Shown one piece after another: positions 47,185 through 56,874 of a DNA stretch of 64,000 nucleotides (the first letter of the stretch is position 1; the number at the start of each line of letters is the position of its first letter). The notes beneath the pieces were generated by a model. The model worked only from the letters and a program-made list of their open reading frames with translations. It had not been told where the DNA came from and did no database searches. The position numbers and the translations under genes are program-made. Source of the DNA: Hofstenia miamia (taxonomy: Eukaryota; Xenacoelomorpha; Acoela); assembly GCA_004352715.1 (NCBI GenBank), contig SCFE01000004.1, positions 3,362,394 to 3,426,393 of the forward strand, given 5' to 3'.

Positions 47185-50100
47185 CTAGTTAAGGATGACC
47201 ACTCTCTCTCCATGGACCATTTCAGCCGCCTTCTTAATTATCTCGTTAGCTTCTTGCATTTCCCACGTAGTGTTTTCATACTTTTCCTCTCTAGTGATTT
47301 TTAACACGACATCTTTCTCTGTAGTCAGCAACTTCTTATGTCTCAAAAACGACGGGTTCTTTAGAGATTTTGCTATTGTGCACATACTACGTAGTTCATT
47401 TAGCTTTTCGTTGAATATATCATAATGTTTTCTGTAGAGTTTCATACCCTTTATTGCTATCATTAGTGTCATGATCGCATCTACCCTGCTGGTATGCGCC
47501 AAATCCGGATGAATTGTAGTATTTGGGTAGAAAAATTCATAAGTTGATCGTAATGATTTCGATATCGACGCCTCGTCATAGAACGCACTTATATTTTCTA
47601 ACACTTCTTCCTCAGTTATGTTTTCCAGCTCGTTCTTTCCCAGTCTTATCATGGTAATAATTTCTACTCTTCTCATTACGTCATAGTATCGATATTGCGA
47701 GCTCCAAAGTTCTCCCCATACAATGTCGTTAATTCCTGAGAACAATATTACAGTTTGCGTCGTTCTTCTTTCAATTTCTTCACAAACTTTCTTAATCTGT
47801 TTGTTTATTGGTTCCCCTTCCTTATAGAGGTCATAGGGTGTTACTTGCCCCTCTATAAATACTCTCTCCTTGTTATCGTTTTTTAATAATATCTCCTTCG
47901 ACTTCTTGTAGCGTTCATCGTTAACGATTTTTTCAGCTGCTTGTCTACTATTGACGTACGTGTTCTCTTCGTGCCACATTGCTTTGATTGCTCTTTTTTC
48001 TTTTAATCGCCAAGTTGGTAGGAGCATCGGTATGAAAATTGTGGGTGGTGGCGTACATTTTAAGATTGTCGTCATTGTTTTTTCTTCTATTGCTTCATAC
48101 GTTCCTTGCATCTCTGCCGTTGTAGCCATTCCGAATGTCGCAGGATAGTTATTCTTAGACTTTTTAATGTTCTCCCAGAAGGTATCTGTTAGACCGTTTT
48201 TCATTAAATTGTGTGCAATTTCAGGCTTTATTACTATCTTCGACGTTATACATTCTATGTCTACTGCAATTTGATTTTGTGGTTGCAGTAATTCGTCGAT
48301 CTCCTGTCTGGTAAAAGCTTCGGTACACAGCAGTTTAATTAATGATTTGGTCTCTCTTTCATAAACCTCACCAAAGATTCTTTGTACTATGTTATTTTTT
48401 CGTTCTCATCGCACCGTAATTTCTACTAGCAATCTTTCATCATCTGTGTCGACCCACGATAACTCACTGGGCTCTTGTTCGCCCCATTTCTCTAGATTAA
48501 CTTTATCAATGACTCGCTGCGTGTTAGGTGTTAACGCGATATCAGTAGATTGTAACAGCTTCTCTTCCATAATCATTTCTTCTTTACTTTTACTCACCAT
48601 TTCGATGATTTCAATAGGACAATTTTTTCCTTCTCTACGCATTGTTTCCAAACGTTTAATAATCTTGGTGTATGCACACTGAGGGTAATTTTTCAGATAT
48701 TTCCTTATCTCTTTTGTAATTACTTCGTGAATCCTCTTTTCTTCCACCAATTTTATTGTTTGTAACGTTTCCGCATGCTCCCTTCTGATCAAATTTCGAG
48801 TTGTTACCCATGGTTGGTATTTAAGTGCTCTAAGTTTCGTGTTGGAAGTCGCGCCCCACATGTATTTCTTTGTTTCATCTGTTAAGATATCGATTTCACT
48901 GGGACAAATGCCTGTTTTGTTCACTAATTCGATTATACTAGGTCTTCCCAGTGTATGTTGCTGCATCAACAATCTCGTAAAATGTTTCTCGAATCTCTGC
49001 TGTACTTTCTTCGTTGGGGACAGCGGTAATATTTCTACATTTTGTAGTAGCCATTGCTTAATGTTTGTGGGGATCGGTGCTACTGCTATCTCGAATTTTT
49101 TCTGTCGAGCAATCTGTCGCCTCTCCTTTCTCATCATAGGCAGTACTAACTTGTCATTGTATGTTAGTGCGATTGCTAATATCCAAATAGCTGTTCTTGC
49201 TCTGATCTCTGGTGCGTTTATCTCTTCAAACATTTGAGTTTTAAAATTTCTTTTGGCCTCCATTTCGTACGCTCTTCTTATCTCATATAATATGGTTTTG
49301 GTGCTTTTGTGATACTTCTTGGTCGGCGATCTTATGTCTATCTTTGGCCACTCTTCATGTGTAGGTTTATCTGCTTTAATTTCCGACCATACTGTCGCTA
49401 TCTTCTGTAAATGTTCAGGTGTTTGATTTAGGCTGCACTTGAGAAATATATTTCCAGTCTCCTCTAGATTTTTGTTTGTTCTGAGCAATTCCATTGTGCG
49501 TGTTTGGTAATACATGTCTATTGCGATTTTAGGTTCTACCATAATTCTTTCTGCCAGTGCTATTTCGTTAACTTGTAAATCCACTTTTATCAGTTCAGAT
49601 ATTTTCATCGTACTGCTATCCAGTGTAAACAGATTATCTAGTTTAATCTCCAAGTCTTTTATACATTTAGGCAACTCATCTGCTTTTTGTGTAACGACTA
49701 TTATTACCCTCGTTTTGTTTTTCTTAGCTATTTTGAGAGTTTCTTCTATGTTACTTTGCAGTCTTTTTGATGCTATTTCAGTGTCTTTCACAAAATAGAT
49801 TATCGTGAGATGCTTTTTGTCTAGGTTGACTTGTTCACATTCGGTTATAATCTTCTCTTTGTTTTTAGTTAGCTTCTGTACATCTTTCATCGTAAACTGT
49901 TCATCAAATGTAATGTGGACTGTGCTTTTGAAATACGGTCTATTAAATTGTTCTTTCATATCTTCTTTGTATGCTATTATCGTATTACACGTTGGGCGAT
50001 TCTTCTTATCAATAACTATCGGAATTGCGTAGCTCTCATTTTCTTTAGTCGAAGTACTGTTTCTTATTAGCCTTTTAGTTTCCGGCGACAGATTATCATA

Positions 50101-50952
50101 TGAATTATATCTCATTTTTCTGTTTGCTATAAAATAGGGATGTATACGTTCTCTTCCTATTTTCGTCATGCGGCTCTCTCTCTCTTCTGATCACGACGAT
50201 TTCGTTGTTGTTGACGTTTGTCTGTACGAAAATATTCCTGAACTTGTCGTGGGAATCGAACTTGTTGATGGTATCTGCGATGTGTCCATGTCTGAGTCAT
50301 CGCTTATCAGTTGTGTATCCCAACTTTCCATAGCTACTGAGGTTATTTCCTCGCCGCCCTTTAATTGGCTTTGAGTACTTATGGATGCCGTTTCCTCGCC
50401 GCCCTTTAATTGGCTTTGAGTACTTGTCGACGCTATTTCCTCTTTGCCCTTTAATTGGCATCGAGTACTGCTTGATGTTGAAGGGGAGTGTGCATAATTC
50501 GATGCTTCCAACCTCACGCCCTTTAATTGGCGATCAGTGTCTTGTAGATGGCCCTCATTTACCCGCCTGCCCGTTAATTGACATTTGGTAGAGGGTGATT
50601 TTTCTTCTATTGTCTCCATCCTCATACCCTTTATTCGGTAATCAGATTGAGGAGACCTCCTCCTTATTCTTTACCTCTTGTTAGTAGGTGTCATCTGCTC
50701 CGTCGTCATACCCTTTAATTGGTAATCAGACTGTGGAGCGCTTCTTCTCACTCTCCGTCTCTTGTTGGTAGGTGGTGAGTTCTCCATCGTCATGCCCTTT
50801 AATTGGCAATCGGATTGCGGATATCTAGTTTTGCTATTGGAACTCGTTGACGTTTCCTCCATCCTCATGTCCTTTAATTGACGATCAGTCTGCGGAGTTC
50901 TCCTTCTTCTCACTCTCCTCGATTTCATTGGTGATCGTTGTGTTTGTTTCAT
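47185..50952 (-). pseudogene. ORF3 of element A, about 1,255 codons, three in-frame stops
   Basis: Three open stretches (50671-50952, 50191-50625, 48406-50169) and the 3' stretch to 47185 all lie in the same frame. They are separated only by single stop codons: TAA 50671-50673, TGA 50191-50193 and TGA 48406-48408. There is no frameshift. ORF3 begins 68 bp inside the end of pol, in a +1 frame, and ends just before the polypurine tract. The N-terminus is Arg-rich (SRRVRRRR, KRRRVRRS) with nine QLKG-type repeats and Ser/Thr-rich spacers. The remaining 1,000 residues are Lys/Glu-rich, helix-prone and contain no evident signal peptide or membrane segment. Near the C-terminus are VILFSGINDIVWGELW and HPDLAHTSRVDA. 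Copy comparison shows mainly synonymous change (11 of 15 differences in the last 260 bp against element B). I cannot assign a family. It could be a degenerate env, a nucleic-acid-binding accessory protein, or a captured host gene. Confidence 0.85.
50340..50895 (-). repeat. nine-copy QLKG / CCAATTAAAGGG repeat in ORF3
   Basis: The 13-bp plus-strand motif GCCCTTTAATTGG, or a close variant, occurs nine times, at about 50356, 50400, 50442, 50519, 50569, 50629, 50711, 50795 and 50870. All are in one frame and encode QLKG, QLKD, QLTG or RIKG. Spacing varies from about 40 to 84 bp. Flanks are partly duplicated too, with TNKRRRVRRSAPQSDY in adjacent units. The motif is conserved while the spacers vary, which suggests the short motif itself matters. 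Confidence 0.88.
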
Positions 50953-52891
50953 ATTTCCTAAATTCAGTTAATAAATTAATATCCCATATTTCTGGGTCAT
51001 ATTTCAGTTTATTTTTTACTGCCCTCTGGGGCATTACTCTTCTTTCAACTTCAGGTTCCCCCTTCTCGGGTCTGTATTCATCTTGAAATTCTTCTTCATG
51101 TACACTGTCCAAATCATTCATTTCAGCATATATACCATCATCAACCTGTATAATTTTAAACTCTGCATTTTTGTCAAGAGTTACTTGTTCTATATTTACT
51201 GTTGCACGTTTTAAGTTTTGAAAGTGTAATATTCGTCCGTCATTCAATTTATAATTATTATTAGGTAGTGTTTGTGTAACTGTGAATGGCCCTGACCACT
51301 GTGTTTTGAGTTTCCTTACCTGATTCACGTCTTGTGTTCTCATTAGAGTGTATGCGTAAACTTTATCCCCTACCTTGTGTGGTTCACCATATATCTTTTT
51401 ATTAAAGTTTCTTTCTTGCCTTATCGCCGATTTCTTTGTGTTATGGCACATGGCCTCGTGGATTCCAGTTATCTGATCTTTTAATTTTCTTATATAATCG
51501 TTATCTGGTTTTTCGGAGTACGTATTATATTGCATGGATATCAGTGTTGCTGCTTCTCTACCATACATGGCTTTATATGGCGTCATTCCTGTTGTCGAGT
51601 GTACTGATGTATTATAGAAGTATTCGACTATTTCCAGTACTTCTTTCCAATCTCTTCCTCCAATTCTCGAAGTTAATACTCTTATCAGTTTTATCATCGT
51701 TCTATTTAATCTTTCTACTGCCCCATTTGCTTGTGGATGATATGCGGTTGTTTTTTCTGTTAATATCTCCATCAGTTTAGCCATTTCCTCAAACAATTTA
51801 CTTTCAAATTGAACGCCCCTGTCAGATATTATTGTTTGCATTGGTCCGAATTTTAAAATCCACTCTTTCATTATTTTGTCTGCCACTACTTTTGCGGTTG
51901 TTGAATCCAACGGTATCATTCGGGCGTATTTTGTAAAGTTATCAACTAAGACCAATATATACTGATAGCCTTCATCATCTTGAGACAGTTTTTCTAAGTC
52001 CACATGAACAATTTCATTGGGTGCTGTTGCCATAATTTTCTCAAGCGGCGCGGTTTGAACCAGGAAGTGACTCTTATTATTTATCAGACATGTGTTACAT
52101 TTGTTAATAACATCTTCCACCGTTCTTCCTATACTCTTTGTTATGAAGAAAGCGTTAAAGGTATTCTCCGTCTGTATTATAACTAGATGTCCATTTTCAT
52201 GTATTTTCCGAACTAATTCCCTCTTATAATATTCCGGGATTGCTATTCTTAGCATTTTTCCTTCTATATACAACAGTCTGTTTCTGTTTACTTTCCACTT
52301 ATATCTTTGGAAATAACTTTTAGCTTCTTTTCCCAATAACCACCCATCATTGTTCAATTTGTCTCTTATGTCTTTCAATATCAGATCAGTTTTTTGTTTC
52401 TCAATAATATCTTTTTGGGATATTTCCTCCTTAATTATTATCGGCATTATAGCATTACCTTTCTTATCCGTGTTAATTTCAGGTAGTTCAGCGTATTCGT
52501 TATGTGACATAAACTGAAATTGTTTCTTTTCGCCATCCACCTTTTCCATATCTCTCTGATATTCCAGCAATGCTGTCCAAAAATCTGCGTTCTTATGTAA
52601 TGTTCCCTTTCGGTGTTCTATGTTAAATTTAAATTCATTTAGATATTCAATCCATCTTGATACAATTGATGACTTGTCACCCGAAAACTTTTTAAGCCAC
52701 GCTAATCCACTGTTATCAGTTCTCACCTTAAACGTTTGTCCTATTAAAAAGTACTGGAACTTTTTTATACTCTCGACCAGTGCCAGCATTTCCAATTTTG
52801 TTGACCCATAATTCTCTTTGCTCTGTTTTAGTTTTCGACTAAAAAATTGTATAGGCACTTCTTTACAATACCTAATTGCTGTCCCAAACAC
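50885..52891 (-). pseudogene. pol, RNase H and integrase part (element A)
   Basis: A 668-codon frame. RNase H: FFSRKLKQSKENYGSTKLE (about 16-34), VRTDN (56-60) and NADF (101-104). Integrase: zinc-binding H231, H235, C265, C268; catalytic D298 (VHVDL), D357 (ISDRG) and E393 (AVERLNR), with 35 residues between the last two; then WSGPF (532-536), the GPF motif of the C-terminal domain, and an acidic tail. RNase H removes RNA from the hybrid and integrase inserts the DNA into the genome. The 5' end is out of frame with the RT part because of a two-base insertion near 52865-52885, where element B reads straight through, so the true polyprotein is broken here. Confidence 0.93.
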
Positions 52892-52994
52892 GCCCCTATC
52901 GCGACGTTGCTTGTGTCACAGTCTAGAATAAATTCTTTATCATAGTCCGGTGTGTTTAGTGATGGCATCTTGCTTAGTTCATCTTTTACATTAG

Positions 52995-54761
52995 CTAACT
53001 GCTGTTCTTCTCGCCATGTCCATTCAAAGACCTTATTTTTTTCAACAATTCTGTCATCTTACTGGTTTTATGAGCGACATTAGATATAAAAGAGCCGTAA
53101 TAGTTAATAAAACCCATGATCAGCTGTAAATCTTTTTTCGTTTTCGGACTACTGATGTTTTGAATCATTTCTCTTGCGTTGTTTTTCATTCTTATCTCTC
53201 CTTTCCGGATTTGTCTCCCCAGGAATACGACTTGTTCTTTTAAAATTTCACATTTTTTCCCATTAACTCGTAAGCCTGCTTTGTATAAAATATTTAGAGT
53301 TCTATCCAATTTTTCAAAGTGCTCTTCAATTGTGTCACTTGCTATGAGTATGTCATCTATATATGCACTTATCCCTTTTTCAACTTGTCTGTTGTTCTGT
53401 TTCAAAACTTTTGTCACATATCTCTGAAACGTAGCTGGTGCGTTACATAAACCGAAGGCCATATACATCCATTCGAAGAGTCCATACGGGGTTATAAATG
53501 CTGTCTTCTCAATATCAGAAGGCTCCATCAGCACCTGCCAATACGCTTTGCAAAGATCTATGCATGTGTAGTACTTGTTTTTACTAGCCTCATATATAAT
53601 GTCTTCTATCCTCGGGAGTGGATAAGCATCTTTTTTCGTTATATCGTTAAGTTTCCGGAAATCTATACAGAGTCTGTATTTCTCACCTTGTTTTACGAAT
53701 ACCGTGGGCGCGGCATACGGACTTTCACTTGGCCTAATTATCTTATTATCAATCAGTTCGTTCAATATCGTATTGTAATGCTCTTTTAAGTGTTCGGGAA
53801 CTCTTCTGCATGGCAATCTTATTGGTTCTTCCGTCATGGTTATTATTTTGTGCGTCTCTCCGACTGCCTTTCCCACACTTATTTCTCCATAATTAAATAT
53901 TTTTGCATGTTTCTTCAATATTTCTAGCAATTGTCTTCTTTCTTCCGCGCTTAGGTGTTGATACTTCTCTTCTGTTATTTCTGGTATTTGGTACTCCTTA
54001 TTTTCTTCTTGTATTATATTAATGGTCTTGTTTACCATCGCTTTTTCGCTTCTCACTTTCTTTCCTTTTAACTTTAAATTGTCCTTTTTTATATTAACTA
54101 CATGATTAGTTGCATTCAACATTGGTATCATTCCTCTACCACTTTTTACCACACACAAACTTGATGGTATCGAAACTTTTTTCGTATTTATACCCTTTTG
54201 GTCGTATATCATAACTTCACACATCACAGAATTTTCCGTTTCTATCTGACACATCTTCCAATTATTCGGTAGAATCTTAACGTCTTCTATTAACTGAAAT
54301 TCTATCGCTTCTGTGCCTTGCTCTTCCTCACAAGTTGTTACCATTTCTTCTTGAACCGATATTGTTTTATTAGTGTAGTCAATGATACATTTGTTATTCA
54401 TCAAAAAATCATTTCCTAATATTACTTCATAGGGAAGCACATTTTTTTCTGTATCTATCACCGTAAATGTTTGGAAAAATGTAGTGTTCACAATCCTTAT
54501 CAGTACTTCTGTCAACTTTCCTTTAGTATCAATGTAATCTCCCAATGCATTGAGTAATCTGCTCTTTTCACTTTCCAATTTTCTATTATCAATTCCTATT
54601 TTCGCCGCACATTCATCAGTGATGATTGAAATTACTGCTCCCGTATCTATGGTTGCTTTGACCATCACTCCGTTTATTACAACTGTAATTGTATTAGTCT
54701 TGATTAGGTCTGTTATGATTAACACGGGTGCACGTTTTACCGGAGGCGGCGCTCCCTCTAG
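52995..54761 (-). pseudogene. pol, protease and reverse transcriptase part (element A)
   Basis: Enters the pol frame at the frameshift site (54761) with no ATG needed. Counting from the first in-frame GTG at 54725: protease DTGA at residues 27-30 and ILGNDFL at 102-108. RT: RLCIDFRKLND (351-361), catalytic D390 in CIDLCKAYW, FGLCNAPATFQRY (424-436) and YIDD (455-458). The protease cuts the polyprotein and the RT copies the RNA. The frame is lost at a run of seven T (53036-53042) that is eight T in element B (59704-59711), a one-base deletion, and ends in a stop at 52995. Confidence 0.93.
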
Positions 54762-56368
54762 TTTAAAGTATCCTCTCTTGTTTCTTCTATTTGTTCTGAC
54801 TCGTTTTCATCTTCCAACAAGTCTTCCTCCTCAAAATATGCTTCTTCCTCTTCTATGAAGTTAATTTGTCTTTTGCAGTATCTCTTCGTGTGACCCTTTT
54901 TTCCACACGCTTGACATTTTAAATCTTTTCTGTTTATACGTTTCACCGTACCATCTTTTAACTTTATTTTAATAATTTCGTCCTTTGATTTTCCATCATT
55001 GTCTTTCTTAACTTTATTCGTTCTGCTAACCATTGTTGGCATCACCTTTACTATTGACGATTTCTCATTTATTCGGGCGTTATTTTCCATCATAACCTGT
55101 ATTCCCAGGCCTTTCCTTATCATTCTTTCAAGGGAATCGTCTGCGTCACACTTGATTTCAAATTGTTGCCTGATCGGTTCTGGTAGCCCTTTGCATATAT
55201 GAGAGATCAGGTCGTATTTAGAATTCGTACTTTCTCTTGAACTAAGTTTCAGCAGTCTTTCTACCTGTGACATATAGTTTCTGAGATCTTCTCGTTTGTT
55301 AACCCTTAGGTTATTCAATAACATGCGATATTGGCTTTTAAAGCTCTCATCATCATAATATCTCTGATATTCCCCAATTAATTTCTTGTAGTCCGATTTA
55401 GTTTCTAAATCCAACACTAAATAATGCTGGTAAGCTGCTGCTCCTAAATATAAGGGGAATCGCGCCGCCGCTTGTTTCTGTGTAACTTTTCTTTCCTTCA
55501 TGCTCATCTCGAACATTTGGATCCATTCTTTAAATGTCGGGGAATAGCTGTCCACTCTCCCCGTAAATTTCGGAAGTATTGCTTTACAAGCTGGTGTCTC
55601 ACTATCTTCCTCTTCAGATAGTATCGTTTCTTCATATATCGGTTTTCTGTCCGTCGTACTATTGCATTTTTCCTTCACTTGTTTCGTTATATTTACGACT
55701 AACTTTTCAACAAATTCGTCTTCTGTCTGACAATTTCTATATATTTCAGACTGACTTTCTTCTATTGGTACACTTCCGCTCAATTTTTCCAGTTCTTGTA
55801 TTATTGTGTTTTTAATCACCTTGACACTATTCTGCTCTTCTTCATTTGTTATTGTCGACAATCGAATTTTATCTTTTAAATCATCTATCTGGAGTTGCTT
55901 CAAGATATTATCTTCTCTCAGGTTCACGTTTTCTTCATGCATTTGAGTAATCATTTTCTTTAGATTCTCACTCTGCATTTTTATCTCGTTGTTCGCCTCT
56001 ATTAGTTTCTCGATTTGTTTCTGGAATACATTCCTTTGCTCCGTCAACCTAGAGCTCGTATCTTGCATAATTTCTTCAATCCGTTTGTCTTTTTCAGCAT
56101 TCGCTAATTCTATCTCAAACATCCTTTGAGTTAAGTTTTCTATTTGTAACATTAACTCCCGTCTTTCGTTATTATTATTCTCTATTATTCTCCTTAACTC
56201 CATTGTCGACGGTGCTGCATCTTCATTTTCTTGTTGTAAGACTATCTCTGTTGGGGAATTTTGACTCTCAGGGGATGTATTAACAACCGCTGGGGTTGTT
56301 TGATTTTGGGGTGTCCTTTGCGTTTTGGCTTTAGTCCTTTGCTTTTTTCTTGAATTTACCATTTTCAT
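54758..56368 (-). CDS. gag: gag (element A), coiled coil and zinc knuckle
   Basis: 536 codons, uninterrupted. The first part is basic and Gln/Thr/Pro-rich, followed by a long charged helical region (about 60-180) with heptad-like leucines, probably a coiled coil. The middle part (about 270-420) has PKFTGRVD, FKEWIQMFEMSMKER and RFPLYLGAAAYQHYL, the capsid-like region of Gypsy Gags. Near the end is one knuckle CQACGKKGHTKRYC (485-498, C-x2-C-x4-H-x4-C), then a Glu-rich tail. It assembles the particle and packages the RNA. The start at 56368 is the first ATG downstream of the primer site in this frame. Confidence 0.93.
   Translation of the reverse strand: MKMVNSRKKQRTKAKTQRTPQNQTTPAVVNTSPESQNSPTEIVLQQENEDAAPSTMELRRIIENNNNERRELMLQIENLTQRMFEIELANAEKDKRIEEIMQDTSSRLTEQRNVFQKQIEKLIEANNEIKMQSENLKKMITQMHEENVNLREDNILKQLQIDDLKDKIRLSTITNEEEQNSVKVIKNTIIQELEKLSGSVPIEESQSEIYRNCQTEDEFVEKLVVNITKQVKEKCNSTTDRKPIYEETILSEEEDSETPACKAILPKFTGRVDSYSPTFKEWIQMFEMSMKERKVTQKQAAARFPLYLGAAAYQHYLVLDLETKSDYKKLIGEYQRYYDDESFKSQYRMLLNNLRVNKREDLRNYMSQVERLLKLSSRESTNSKYDLISHICKGLPEPIRQQFEIKCDADDSLERMIRKGLGIQVMMENNARINEKSSIVKVMPTMVSRTNKVKKDNDGKSKDEIIKIKLKDGTVKRINRKDLKCQACGKKGHTKRYCKRQINFIEEEEAYFEEEDLLEDENESEQIEETREDTLN
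54761..54767 (-). promoter_or_regulatory. gag-pol -1 ribosomal frameshift site, TTTAAAC
   Basis: On the minus strand the gag frame reads ACT TTA AAC TAG, so T TTA AAC is a canonical X-XXY-YYZ slippery heptamer with the gag stop as the next codon. Slipping back one base continues into Leu-Glu-Gly-Ala-Pro-Pro-Pro and then the protease frame with no stop. A GC-rich stretch just downstream (GAGGGAGCGCCGCCTC) can form a short stem. The site is identical in element B (62068-62074). Confidence 0.88.
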
Positions 56369-56594
56369 TTCTACTAAGGCAATTGTGTAATGGTGTCCTT
56401 TATTGGTATCATGTACTCAAGGTTACACTGTTCATCATTTTCTTGCTTGTTTACTTCTTTATTTTTGAGTGAGAAGAAACAACTATCTTAACTCACTCAT
56501 AGTTTCTTAATGTAATTCTCGTTAGTAACTTCATACACTTTCATTAACTATTACACCATCTGTTTTTCTCTCCTTTGTGCATGCTCTTTAAGCG

Positions 56595-56610
56595 CCTGTC
56601 ACGGTCGCCA
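56595..56610 (-). promoter_or_regulatory. primer binding site, tRNA-Arg
   Basis: TGGCGACCGTGACAGG on the minus strand, directly after the LTR end, complementary to the 3' end (including CCA) of an arthropod-type tRNA-Arg ending TGTCACGGTCG. It is the start site of minus-strand DNA synthesis. The tRNA assignment is from memory. The same sequence lies at 63905-63920 for element B. Confidence 0.85.
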
Positions 56611-56732
56611 TGTAGAATCATGCCAACTCGCCGTGATGACATGGTTTAAAGAAAACTATTACTTTTCTTAGATTAAGACACAAAGCGTAGTTGACACTTT
56701 TCCAATTTCTCTCCTTTATGATAAGTGCGTGG

Positions 56733-56738
56733 TTTATT
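56733..56738 (-). terminator. LTR polyadenylation signal
   Basis: AATAAA on the minus strand, about 120 bp before the LTR end, where the R region of a retroelement LTR would lie. It is kept in the LTR fragment at 23.6 kb. Confidence 0.55.
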
Positions 56739-56874
56739 AAACTAATTTAATATGTAAGAGCCTTTGTAGCTACTTAATTCACTCAACTTATTTAGATAAA
56801 GCAGAGATGTTGGAAGACAGGATCGACACTTAGAAGTAGACGTGCATATCCAGGAACAATCCGCCAGCTGCATA

